Positions 1 to 5,954 of a DNA stretch of 11,276 nt are shown one piece after another. Where the stretch lies: NCBI GenBank assembly GCA_964370735.1, contig CAYJLC010000061.1:1-11276 (forward strand). Reading direction: 5' to 3'. The first letter of the stretch is position 1. Each line of letters opens with the position of its first letter. The translations under genes were made by a program, and so were the position numbers. The notes beneath the pieces are model-generated. The model did no database searches. It was not told the origin of the DNA and saw nothing but the letters and a program-made list of their open reading frames with translations. Source of the DNA: CAYJLC01 sp964370735 (GTDB lineage: Bacteria > Bacillota > Clostridia > Oscillospirales > Butyricicoccaceae).

Positions 1-84
1 AAATATATGAGCGATTTAATGGTGAAACTTATGGAAGAAAACGACAGTCCGAAAGAACAATTTGAGCGACTAGGACTAAAATAA
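1..84 (+). CDS. 3' end of an unrecognised gene (partial)
   Basis: Frame 1 is open from the window edge to a TAA at 82-84 and gives 27 residues, beginning KYMSDLMVKLMEEND and ending ERLGLK. The composition is charged and helical, as expected of a soluble C-terminus. The stop is followed within a few bases by an intrinsic terminator, which supports this being a real gene end. Too little is present to name a family. It is separated from the asparaginase gene by the terminator and by a new promoter, so the two are probably not co-transcribed. Confidence 0.6.
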   Translation, partial: KYMSDLMVKLMEENDSPKEQFERLGLK

Positions 85-86
85 TC

Positions 87-129
87 AAAAACTACTGATT
101 TCGGACTAACCGATTTCAGTAGTTTTTTT
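87..129 (+). terminator. Intrinsic terminator of the left-edge gene
   Basis: The arms at 87-104 and 110-129 pair (AAAACTACTGA with TCAGTAGTTTT, plus CGG with CCG after a two-base internal mismatch) around the loop ACTAA. The 3' arm runs into seven T residues. It starts three bases after the TAA at 82-84, the usual position for a Rho-independent terminator. Confidence 0.85.
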
Positions 130-171
130 AGTATTTATGGAGTATATTTAATGTATAATTATGTAAAAACA

Positions 172-200
172 TTGACAAAATGTATTGCGTATAGTACAGT
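172..200 (+). promoter_or_regulatory. Promoter of the asparaginase gene
   Basis: A perfect -35 box TTGACA (172-177) is followed after 17 bases by TACAGT (195-200), which matches four of six bases of the -10 consensus. Transcription would begin near 207. This lies downstream of the ATG at 185, so that upstream start cannot be used from this promoter. Confidence 0.7.
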
Positions 201-253
201 ATATTGTAGATGTAATAATAAAAGATGAAATTATGAATATAAAAAGGATTGAA

Positions 254-1246
254 ATGAAGAAAATTCTATTAATTGCAACAGGGGGGACTATTGCCTCTGT
301 AAAAAGTGACCATGGGCTTGTGCCGAAATTATCGTCACAAAATATTTTAGATTGCATACCAAAAGCTAGTGAAATTTGCGATATTGAAACCATACAGCTA
401 ATGAATATCGATAGTACGAACATAAATCCTAGTCATTGGCTTGAGATTTCAAAAACTATCGAAGAAAATTATGATTTATACGACGGTTTTGTTATAACTC
501 ATGGCACAGATACTATGGCATATACAGCGGCAGCGCTTTCGTATCTTGTGCAATTTTCTAAAAAACCAGTAGTGATAACAGGCTCTCAAAAATCTATTGC
601 TAGTGACAATACAGACGCAAAGCGTAACTTGAAAAATGCACTTCAATACGCTTCGGCAGATGGTTCGCATGGCGTAAGTCTTGTTTTTGATGGAAAAGTC
701 ATTTTAGGAACAAGGAGCAGAAAAGAGCGAACAAAGAGTTTTAATGCATTTTCAAGCGTAGATTTTCCAGAGGTGGCTATAATTCGTGATAATATGATTA
801 TTAGATACCTTACAAACATTGAATACAAGGAAAAACCTGTTTTTTATCACAAAATGGAAGAAAGAGTATTATTATTAACACTAATTCCAGGGATGAAATC
901 GGATATTTTACTAAAACTTATGGATGATTACGAAGGACTTATTTTGCAAAGCTATGGTGTTGGTGGACTGCCAAATGGCGGTGATGGTGCTTTAGAATCG
1001 GCAGTAGAAAAATGGATTGAATGTGGTAAAAAAGTAGTTATGAGTACCCAAGTTCCGTACGAAGGTAGCGATATGGAAAAATATCAAGTAGGTTATCAAA
1101 TAAAGCAAAAATACGAAATTATTGAGGCGTACAATATGTCAACAGAGGCAATTGTGACCAAACTTATGTGGGCTTTAGGGCAAACAAGCGACACAAAAGA
1201 AGTGAAAAAAATTATAAATACGTCTGTGCATTTTGATATAATTTAG
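254..1246 (+). CDS. ansA: Type I (cytoplasmic) L-asparaginase
   Basis: Predicted to hydrolyse L-asparagine to aspartate and ammonia in the cytoplasm. The 330-residue product has the asparaginase/glutaminase fold signatures: TGGTIAS at residues 9-15 with nucleophile Thr12, HGTDT at 83-87 with Thr85 and Asp86, and Lys157 in a GTRSRK segment placed like the catalytic lysine of E. coli AnsA. There is no signal peptide, and the length fits the type I family. The frame is open from 185, but I chose the ATG at 254 because AAAGGA (243-248) sits five bases before it, the homologous N-terminus MKKILLIATGGTIA begins there, and the likely transcription start is near 207. The gene stands alone between its own promoter and the hairpin at 1261-1297. 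Glutaminase side activity cannot be judged from sequence. Confidence 0.93.
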   Translation: MKKILLIATGGTIASVKSDHGLVPKLSSQNILDCIPKASEICDIETIQLMNIDSTNINPSHWLEISKTIEENYDLYDGFVITHGTDTMAYTAAALSYLVQFSKKPVVITGSQKSIASDNTDAKRNLKNALQYASADGSHGVSLVFDGKVILGTRSRKERTKSFNAFSSVDFPEVAIIRDNMIIRYLTNIEYKEKPVFYHKMEERVLLLTLIPGMKSDILLKLMDDYEGLILQSYGVGGLPNGGDGALESAVEKWIECGKKVVMSTQVPYEGSDMEKYQVGYQIKQKYEIIEAYNMSTEAIVTKLMWALGQTSDTKEVKKIINTSVHFDII

Positions 1247-1260
1247 AAACTAGATTAAAA

Positions 1261-1297
1261 AAACCCAATATTTCAGTAACTTTGAAATATTGGGTTT
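1261..1297. terminator. Bidirectional terminator between converging genes
   Basis: A perfect 15-bp stem (AAACCCAATATTTCA at 1261-1275 with its complement at 1283-1297) has a 7-base loop. On the minus strand the stem is followed by a long T run (complement of the A run ending at 1263), which makes a strong terminator for the operon arriving from the right. On the plus strand the tail is only TTTCGTGTTT, so it is a weaker terminator for the asparaginase gene 14 bases upstream. Confidence 0.85.
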
Positions 1298-1306
1298 CGT
1301 GTTTAT

Positions 1307-1600
1307 CTAAATGTTTTCTAATACATCGAGCACTTTTGAGATATTTTTTTTGCCAAAATGGACATCCTTGTCGTTTATAACCATACAAGGCACACTCATA
1401 ATACTGTGTTTTGCTTTGAGTTCTTCAAAGTGAGATAAGTCGTAAATATCTAGAGTGATATTATCGTTTAACAGTGCGATTTTTTGCGATGCAATTACTA
1501 AATCTGGGCAGTTTGTGTAAGATAAAGTTACAGCAAGTTTAATATTTATATTTGTATTAATCGCGTGTATTCTTGCTAAATCTTCGTCTGAAATTTTTTG
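1307..1600 (-). pseudogene. Cut-off C-terminal thioredoxin fold of the AhpF-like reductase
   Basis: After the TGA at 1601-1603 the same reading frame stays open for 97 codons to a TAG at 1307-1309, just before the terminator. The residues resemble the second thioredoxin fold of the AhpF N-terminal domain: an LARIHAINTNINIKL segment, then SYTNCPDLV, then IMSVPCMVIND with the cis-proline region, and a final helix. In E. coli AhpF the active site reads CHNC followed by PD. Here the first cysteine position is tyrosine (codon TAC), so only one of the two redox cysteines remains. The stretch has no ribosome binding site and no plausible start, so it is best read as the detached 3' end of the upstream gene. 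It could be made only by readthrough or recoding. Domain assignment is by eye from the family pattern. Confidence 0.75.
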
Positions 1601-2920
1601 TCACTCGCCTGATGCGTTATAAAGACCGATGATAAATGAATTAAATTCGTGACCACCAGGAACTCCGTGGAAAGACACGCCTTTGTAGTTTTCATTTTTA
1701 TCGAAAATAGAGATTGTAGGCAAGTCAAAGTCCAAATTATCGTCTTTTTTACAAGTAACTTTGTCAGTTAAACCTGAAAATTCGCTCATAAATCCTTTAA
1801 CTTCGTTTGAAATATCACGATTGTCTACTTTGTATTTTAGTATCAAATTGTTTTCGAATTTATCAAAAACAGGCTGTAATTGCTCACGAATATCGGCTGA
1901 AATAAAGCCAGAATTGTCGTTATTTTCTGTTTTTTTCTCAGTGATTTTAACTTCTTTTTTAATATATTCGCGTTTAGGTAAGTCAAGCTCGTCGTATTTT
2001 GTCGCAATATATTTTTCAAGCGAAGTCGCAGCTTTTGCACCGTCTGAAACGGCTGTCACCACTTGACGAAGATTTTTGATACAAATATCTCCAGCAGCAT
2101 AAACACCGTCTAAGTTGGTTTTTTGATTTTCGTCAGTTATGATATATTTTTGCTCGTTTAACTCGACTAAATTTGCAAATTTATCACTCGCAGGAACATA
2201 TCCTGCAAAAACAAAGACACCAATTCCGTTTTCGTCTTCAAAAATAATCTCTTTATCGTCTTGCTCAAATACAGCCTTTGTGACAAAATTCTCACCATAA
2301 ACTGCCTCGATAGTCGTATTGTAATAAATCACGATTTTTTCGTGCGCCTTAACTTCATCGACCACTGAGCCTGTGCAACTAAAATTATTTCCACGCATTA
2401 AAATATTCACTTTTGTTCCAAAACGTGTTAAAAATAATGCTTCTTCGCACGCTGCAAATCCACTGCCGATTACAAAAATTTCTTTACCAGTGAAAAACTC
2501 ACCGTCACAAGTTGCGCAATAAGCGACACCTCTGCCTTTGAATTCTTCTTCGCCAGAAAATCCAATCATTCGTGGTGACGCACCAGTTGCGATTATCACA
2601 CCTAAAGATTTTATCAAACCTTTATCGGTTTTAATTTCGTAATATTCTCCATTTTTTTCAAAAGATATAACTTCTGAAAGTGAAAATTCGGCGCCGAAAC
2701 TTTCAGCCTGTTTTTGCATTTCGTGAGTAAGTTTTTCACCACTAGTATTAAAAACTCCAGGGTAGTTTACAACCTCTGACGTAATTGTAATCTGACCTCC
2801 GAATTTTTCTCTCTCTAAAACAAGAGTTTTGTATCTAGCACGCGCCATATAAATAGCAGAAGAGAGCCCAGCAGGCCCTCCTCCAATAATTACGGCATCA
2901 TAAAATAAATTATTATCCAT
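1601..2920 (-). CDS. Thioredoxin-reductase-like/AhpF-like flavoprotein, truncated by TGA
   Basis: Predicted NAD(P)H-dependent FAD oxidoreductase that reduces the partner peroxiredoxin. Residues 1-305 form a thioredoxin reductase core: FAD motif GGGPAG (13-18), redox centre CATC (135-138), NAD(P)H-binding GSGFAA (152-157) and the second FAD motif AAGDI (275-279). After a charged linker, residues from about 337 resemble the first thioredoxin fold of the AhpF N-terminal domain, including GVPGGHEFNS (419-428). The order is therefore reversed relative to E. coli AhpF. Translation stops at a TGA after residue 439, although the frame continues (1307-1600) through the second fold, for 537 codons in total. 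The start lies four bases after the dps stop with GGAG inside the end of dps, so it is translated as part of the ahpC-dps operon. The truncation may leave only a thioredoxin reductase activity. Confidence 0.88.
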   Translation of the reverse strand: MDNNLFYDAVIIGGGPAGLSSAIYMARARYKTLVLEREKFGGQITITSEVVNYPGVFNTSGEKLTHEMQKQAESFGAEFSLSEVISFEKNGEYYEIKTDKGLIKSLGVIIATGASPRMIGFSGEEEFKGRGVAYCATCDGEFFTGKEIFVIGSGFAACEEALFLTRFGTKVNILMRGNNFSCTGSVVDEVKAHEKIVIYYNTTIEAVYGENFVTKAVFEQDDKEIIFEDENGIGVFVFAGYVPASDKFANLVELNEQKYIITDENQKTNLDGVYAAGDICIKNLRQVVTAVSDGAKAATSLEKYIATKYDELDLPKREYIKKEVKITEKKTENNDNSGFISADIREQLQPVFDKFENNLILKYKVDNRDISNEVKGFMSEFSGLTDKVTCKKDDNLDFDLPTISIFDKNENYKGVSFHGVPGGHEFNSFIIGLYNASGE

Positions 2921-2924
2921 TAAA

Positions 2925-3368
2925 TTATTTCTCCATTGACTTTAAGAACCATAAAGTCTTATTATAATTAGTTAAATGTCCCTCAAGTACAGAAACCACT
3001 TCGTAATTATCATCTTCATCGGCGTCTTTTCGGATTTTTTCTGCCGATTCTTTTAAAAATGCAATGTCATTTTTTGAAATGCTGATAACTTCATCGATAG
3101 TATATTCCTTTGATTCAATTTCAGTAATTTGTGTTACTTCGAGATATTTTTTAAGCGACGCATAAGGTTGTAAATCGTTCATTCGGATAAGCTCTGCAAC
3201 TTCGTCAAGAGCATCAGCGAAACCGTCATAAATAACTTCTAAATACTCGTGAACACTTTTAAATTGTCTTCCTACAACATTCCAATGCAAATTATGAAAT
3301 TTGATATAAGATACTGCGATGTCTGCTAGATAATTATTAAGTTCGCTATAAACTTTAACTTTTTCCAT
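2925..3368 (-). CDS. dps: Dps-family miniferritin (DNA protection during starvation)
   Basis: The 147-residue helical protein belongs to the ferritin-like Dps family, whose dodecamers oxidise Fe(II) with hydrogen peroxide and store the iron, limiting Fenton damage. The inter-subunit ferroxidase ligands are visible in the normal spacing: His28 (in HNLHWNV), His40, Asp55 and Glu59 (in the DEVAELI segment). The length fits the short Firmicutes forms without a DNA-binding tail, so DNA binding is not evident. The ATG at 3368 has GGAG at 3377-3380. It lies 37 bases after the peroxiredoxin gene and four bases before the reductase gene, which makes a three-gene peroxide-defence operon. Confidence 0.93.
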   Translation of the reverse strand: MEKVKVYSELNNYLADIAVSYIKFHNLHWNVVGRQFKSVHEYLEVIYDGFADALDEVAELIRMNDLQPYASLKKYLEVTQITEIESKEYTIDEVISISKNDIAFLKESAEKIRKDADEDDNYEVVSVLEGHLTNYNKTLWFLKSMEK

Positions 3369-3405
3369 GATAATTTCTCCTTTTCGTCACTTTTTGTTGT
3401 TTTGA

Positions 3406-3969
3406 TTATAACATTCCAACTAAATCAAGGCTAGGTTTTAGAGTTTTTGCTCCAGGTTGCCATTTTGCAGGGCAAACTTCGTCGCCATGTTCTGCAACAA
3501 ATTGAAGTGCTTGAATACGTCTGAAAAGTTCTTCAGCATTTCTGCCAACATTTCCAGCTAAAACTTCGTAAGACACGATTTTGCCTTCTGGGTTTACGAT
3601 GAAAGTACCTCTTTCGGCAAGTCCAACTTCTTCCATCATAACATCAAAATCACGAGCTAGTTTTCCTGTTGGGTCTGCAAGCATTGGATACTCAATTTTT
3701 TTAATAGTTTCAGATGCATCATGCCATGCTTTGTGCACGAAATGTGTATCACAAGAAACAGAATAGATTTCGCAATTTACTTTTTTGAAATCTTCATATT
3801 TATTCGCTAAATCTTCAAGTTCTGTTGGGCAAACAAAAGTAAAATCGGCAGGATAGAAGAAAAATACACTCAATTTTCCTAAAATATCAGCTTTTGTAAT
3901 TGTTTTAAAAGCACCACCTAAATATGCTTCCGCTTTAAAATCGTTAATTTCTTTTCCGATCATTGACAT
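3406..3969 (-). CDS. ahpC: AhpC-type 2-Cys peroxiredoxin
   Basis: Reduces hydrogen peroxide and organic peroxides in the cytoplasm. The 187-residue length equals that of classical AhpC. The peroxidatic cysteine is Cys47 in FTFVCPTEL, the resolving cysteine is Cys166 in EVCPAKW, and the tail that packs over the active site is complete, so this is a typical 2-Cys enzyme able to form decamers. The start at 3969 is supported by AGGAGGA (3977-3983) seven bases upstream; the second ATG at 3963 is too far from it. It is the first gene of the operon with dps and the AhpF-like reductase, which would recycle its Cys47-Cys166 disulfide. Its promoter and operator-like palindromes lie at 3994-4045. Confidence 0.96.
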   Translation of the reverse strand: MSMIGKEINDFKAEAYLGGAFKTITKADILGKLSVFFFYPADFTFVCPTELEDLANKYEDFKKVNCEIYSVSCDTHFVHKAWHDASETIKKIEYPMLADPTGKLARDFDVMMEEVGLAERGTFIVNPEGKIVSYEVLAGNVGRNAEELFRRIQALQFVAEHGDEVCPAKWQPGAKTLKPSLDLVGML

Positions 3970-3993
3970 AATTTTGTCCTCCTATAATATGTG

Positions 3994-4019
3994 GTTAGCT
4001 ATTACTAACTATACTTAGT
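3994..4019. promoter_or_regulatory. Overlapping palindromic operator candidates in the ahpC leader
   Basis: Two 5-6-5 inverted repeats share one half-site: GTTAG-CTATTA-CTAAC (3994-4009) and ACTAA-CTATAC-TTAGT (4004-4019). The second overlaps the -10 box and the first covers the transcription start region, the usual place for a repressor site. The sequence does not match the PerR box pattern TTATAATNATTATAA. A near-identical copy of the first palindrome lies at 9508-9523 before the ABC transporter gene. The cognate regulator is unknown. Confidence 0.5.
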
Positions 4020-4045
4020 TTAACATACAATTAGTAAGTTGTCAA
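4017..4045 (-). promoter_or_regulatory. Promoter of the ahpC-dps-reductase operon
   Basis: On the minus strand a perfect TTGACA (-35, 4045-4040) is separated by 17 bases from TAAACT (-10, 4022-4017), which matches four of six consensus bases. The transcript would begin near 4010, giving a leader of about 40 bases. Confidence 0.75.
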
Positions 4046-4180
4046 GATATTATTTGAGAATTATTCCTATTTATATTTTCTCTTGCAACTTTAGTATTAT
4101 TTACAAAGATAAAATTTTTATTAAAGTTAATAATTCAAAGCAATAGAAAGTTTATTGTAGGAAAAATTTAGTGATTTTTA
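4046..4180. other. Gene-free stretch between methyltransferase and ahpC promoter
   Basis: Very AT-rich. It receives the 3' end of the ABC/methyltransferase operon and lies upstream of the ahpC promoter. I see no convincing GC-stemmed hairpin with a T run on the minus strand, so the upstream operon may read through into the ahpC operon, or it may end at a weak or Rho-dependent site. A weak 7-bp inverted repeat (AACTTTA with TAAAGTT) has a loop too long for a terminator. Confidence 0.4.
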
Positions 4181-4834
4181 CTATTTTTTCTTGGCTTTAT
4201 ATAAAATTATCGAGCCGTTAAACTCTAAAAATTCAATTTCATAGCCTTCTAGAAGTCTGCTTTTCACGATTTCTTCAGTATCGAATGGGGGAGTTAGAAA
4301 GCCTTTTTTCGACAAAATACTTTTCGCAACAAAATCGACTGATTTATCTCGGTCTTTAACATAAAAACAAGCAAGAAGCGTGCCATCTTTTTTTAGGGTT
4401 CTTGTAACTTCGAAAAACGCTTTATCTTTATCAGGAAACACGTGAAAACCGTTCATACTTACGATTATATCAAAGGCTTCGTCACCAAATGGTAAATTTC
4501 CGACGTCGCCTTTAAGTATTTTAATATGATTTTTATCAAAACGAGTATTGGCGATTTCTAGCATATCTTCGCTATAATCTAAGCAAAAAATCTCGCTTTT
4601 CGTCAAAGAATTAAACTTTTCATAAGTGAATACACCAGTGCCGACAGGTACTTCGAGAAGCTTTCCATCAAAGTCATTTGGAATAAAATCCAGTAATTTA
4701 TTTGCGATTTTTACATTGTCAACTCCACGCCAAATAATCTTTGCGTAAAGTTTGCTCCACCATTTTTTATGCGTTATAAAATCATCATAGAAATTTTGTG
4801 ATGATTTGTATGATTTTTGTATTTTATCAGCCAT
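4181..4834 (-). CDS. Class I SAM-dependent methyltransferase
   Basis: The 217-residue soluble protein has the Rossmann methyltransferase motifs in order: the SAM-binding glycine loop EVPVGTGVF (61-69), the acidic end of strand 2 at Asp86 in FCLDYS, the adenine-contacting GDVGNLPF (109-116), motif IV/V FDIIVSMNGFHVF (121-133), and the LKKDGTLLACF strand (147-157). This pattern fits the UbiE/Methyltransf_11 group, which acts on small molecules; the acceptor cannot be read from sequence. The ATG at 4834 has AAAGGAG seven bases upstream. It is the last gene of the cassette with the ABC transporters and the ATC-hydrolase-like protein, 11 bases after the membrane-protein gene, so a role in modifying or detoxifying the same compound is plausible. 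Confidence 0.9.
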   Translation of the reverse strand: MADKIQKSYKSSQNFYDDFITHKKWWSKLYAKIIWRGVDNVKIANKLLDFIPNDFDGKLLEVPVGTGVFTYEKFNSLTKSEIFCLDYSEDMLEIANTRFDKNHIKILKGDVGNLPFGDEAFDIIVSMNGFHVFPDKDKAFFEVTRTLKKDGTLLACFYVKDRDKSVDFVAKSILSKKGFLTPPFDTEEIVKSRLLEGYEIEFLEFNGSIILYKAKKK

Positions 4835-4845
4835 AATTTCTCCTT

Positions 4846-5334
4846 TTAAGTTAGAATTAGTACTATTATTGCCGAAGCTAGCGATACAACTGCTCCGATT
4901 AATGTGCCTTTTAAAAAGACTATGAAGTGAAAAAATTTACTATTTTGTTCGCTTAAAAATTCTTCTGTGCCTTTAATTATCCATCTTTTGCTCAAAGGTA
5001 CCCAAATCCAGTCGATTATTACCAAATCATATAAATTTACAACAGTAAACAGTGCAAAAGTATATAAAAATGCTTCTAAAAATTCCGTTTTACCTATAAA
5101 AATTAAAATTAATGCCATAACAATAATAAAAATCACTACTGCAACAATTTTTTTGATAATATGTTTTTTCTTTGTTGCTTTGATATGCGATTTATATTGT
5201 GGCAAATTATCAACCTTATCCCTAATATTTTTAGGATAGCTCATCACAACATTTATAGGGTCTTTTGAGGCAATATAAATAGAAACTGTGAAAATCACGC
5301 AGAAAATAATGCTTAAAAGTGCGAATTCAATCAT
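4846..5334 (-). CDS. Conserved-looking four-helix membrane protein, function unknown
   Basis: The 162-residue protein has four hydrophobic segments at about residues 3-21, 60-81, 84-108 and 135-161. A basic cytoplasmic-type loop (KATKKKHIIKK, 52-62) precedes the second. A short polar region with an IIDWIWVPLSKRWIIKGTEE motif (106-125) lies between helices 3 and 4. I recognise no named family. The start overlaps the stop of the ATC-hydrolase-like gene by four bases (ATGA), and the ribosome binding site (GGTGAG) lies inside that gene, so the two are translationally coupled. Position in the operon suggests a membrane partner or anchor for the neighbouring soluble enzymes, which is inference only. 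Confidence 0.8.
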   Translation of the reverse strand: MIEFALLSIIFCVIFTVSIYIASKDPINVVMSYPKNIRDKVDNLPQYKSHIKATKKKHIIKKIVAVVIFIIVMALILIFIGKTEFLEAFLYTFALFTVVNLYDLVIIDWIWVPLSKRWIIKGTEEFLSEQNSKFFHFIVFLKGTLIGAVVSLASAIIVLILT

Positions 5335-5939
5335 TTTCTCACCACCGTCAATTTAAAATTACAACAATTATCGCCATCGCCTAAAGTTTTTGTTCTGCCC
5401 CAAACAAGATTTTTGTGCATATCGCCATAAACTATGTCATCACCCCTGCAAAATGCGGTTGTCATTTCTTTATAGCCATATTTTTCCAAAATATCGTGAT
5501 ACGGGCATTTTGTCATATCAAATCGCATTTCGCGGGTTGAAACTTCGTAAAAAACTGCATCAAATTGTTGTCTAACACCGAAAGTTCTTTTTGTCATTTT
5601 ACCAAACATAACAGGCATAATTTTGTATATAAAAGGGATTTTCATAATGCTTTTAACGAACTTTGCTGCCTTATAACTGCGAAATTCTATGAATTTTCTC
5701 GCAAATATAATTGCTTTTTCAGGGCTTATTCCATTTGCAATTTGTGCATTTATAAGTGCAATACAAGGGTAAATTTTCGCTCTTGTGTGTGCGTGCATAG
5801 CCTTCGGCTCGTCTTTATTATCTGTAATTAATTTGTCAAAAATATCAAGTGACTTTAGAAAAACTTTCTCGCCTAAAACATCACCATATTCTTTTATTAA
5901 ATGGGGTTTTGACATCGATAAAAATTGGTTTTTCATCAT
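5331..5939 (-). CDS. L-2-amino-thiazoline-4-carboxylic acid hydrolase family protein
   Basis: The 202-residue soluble protein matches by eye the ATC_hydrolase family, named after a Pseudomonas enzyme that opens the ring of 2-aminothiazoline-4-carboxylate on the way to cysteine. The family-like C-terminal half is present: CPYHDILEKYGY, then AFCRGDDIVYGD, then the WGRTKTLGDGDNCCNFKL segment, with cysteines and acidic residues spaced as in metal- or thiol-dependent hydrolases. The N-terminal half is helical. Members in Firmicutes are mostly untested, so activity on a thiazoline ring is a family-based guess. The start (5939, or 5936) has no good Shine-Dalgarno sequence and lies 15 bases after the ABC gene stop, so it probably depends on coupling. 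It is one of few genes here that end in TGA, within the ATGA overlap. Confidence 0.75.
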   Translation of the reverse strand: MMKNQFLSMSKPHLIKEYGDVLGEKVFLKSLDIFDKLITDNKDEPKAMHAHTRAKIYPCIALINAQIANGISPEKAIIFARKFIEFRSYKAAKFVKSIMKIPFIYKIMPVMFGKMTKRTFGVRQQFDAVFYEVSTREMRFDMTKCPYHDILEKYGYKEMTTAFCRGDDIVYGDMHKNLVWGRTKTLGDGDNCCNFKLTVVRK

Positions 5940-5954
5940 ATTTTCACACTTTCT

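Noticed and set aside
185..253. Longer asparaginase starting at 185
   Set aside because: The ATG at 185 lies between the -35 and -10 boxes of the likely promoter, has no ribosome binding site, and adds 23 residues absent from the family.
1601..1603. TGA as a selenocysteine codon
   Set aside because: The codon does not fall at the CxxC site, where selenocysteine would replace cysteine, and the sequence right after it is AT-rich with no stable stem resembling a bacterial SECIS element.
1601..1603. TGA read as glycine or tryptophan in an alternative genetic code
   Set aside because: A glycine would fit the alignment, but the hydrolase-like gene ends in TGA at 5331-5333 exactly where the next gene starts, and all other genes use GGN and TGG normally. 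One mutated codon is simpler.
3970..4045. PerR box in the ahpC promoter
   Set aside because: No match to the TTATAATNATTATAA pattern; the palindromes present have GTTAG/CTAAC half-sites.
4046..4180. Terminator for the methyltransferase operon
   Set aside because: Only weak AT inverted repeats with long loops were found; none has a stable stem followed by a T run.
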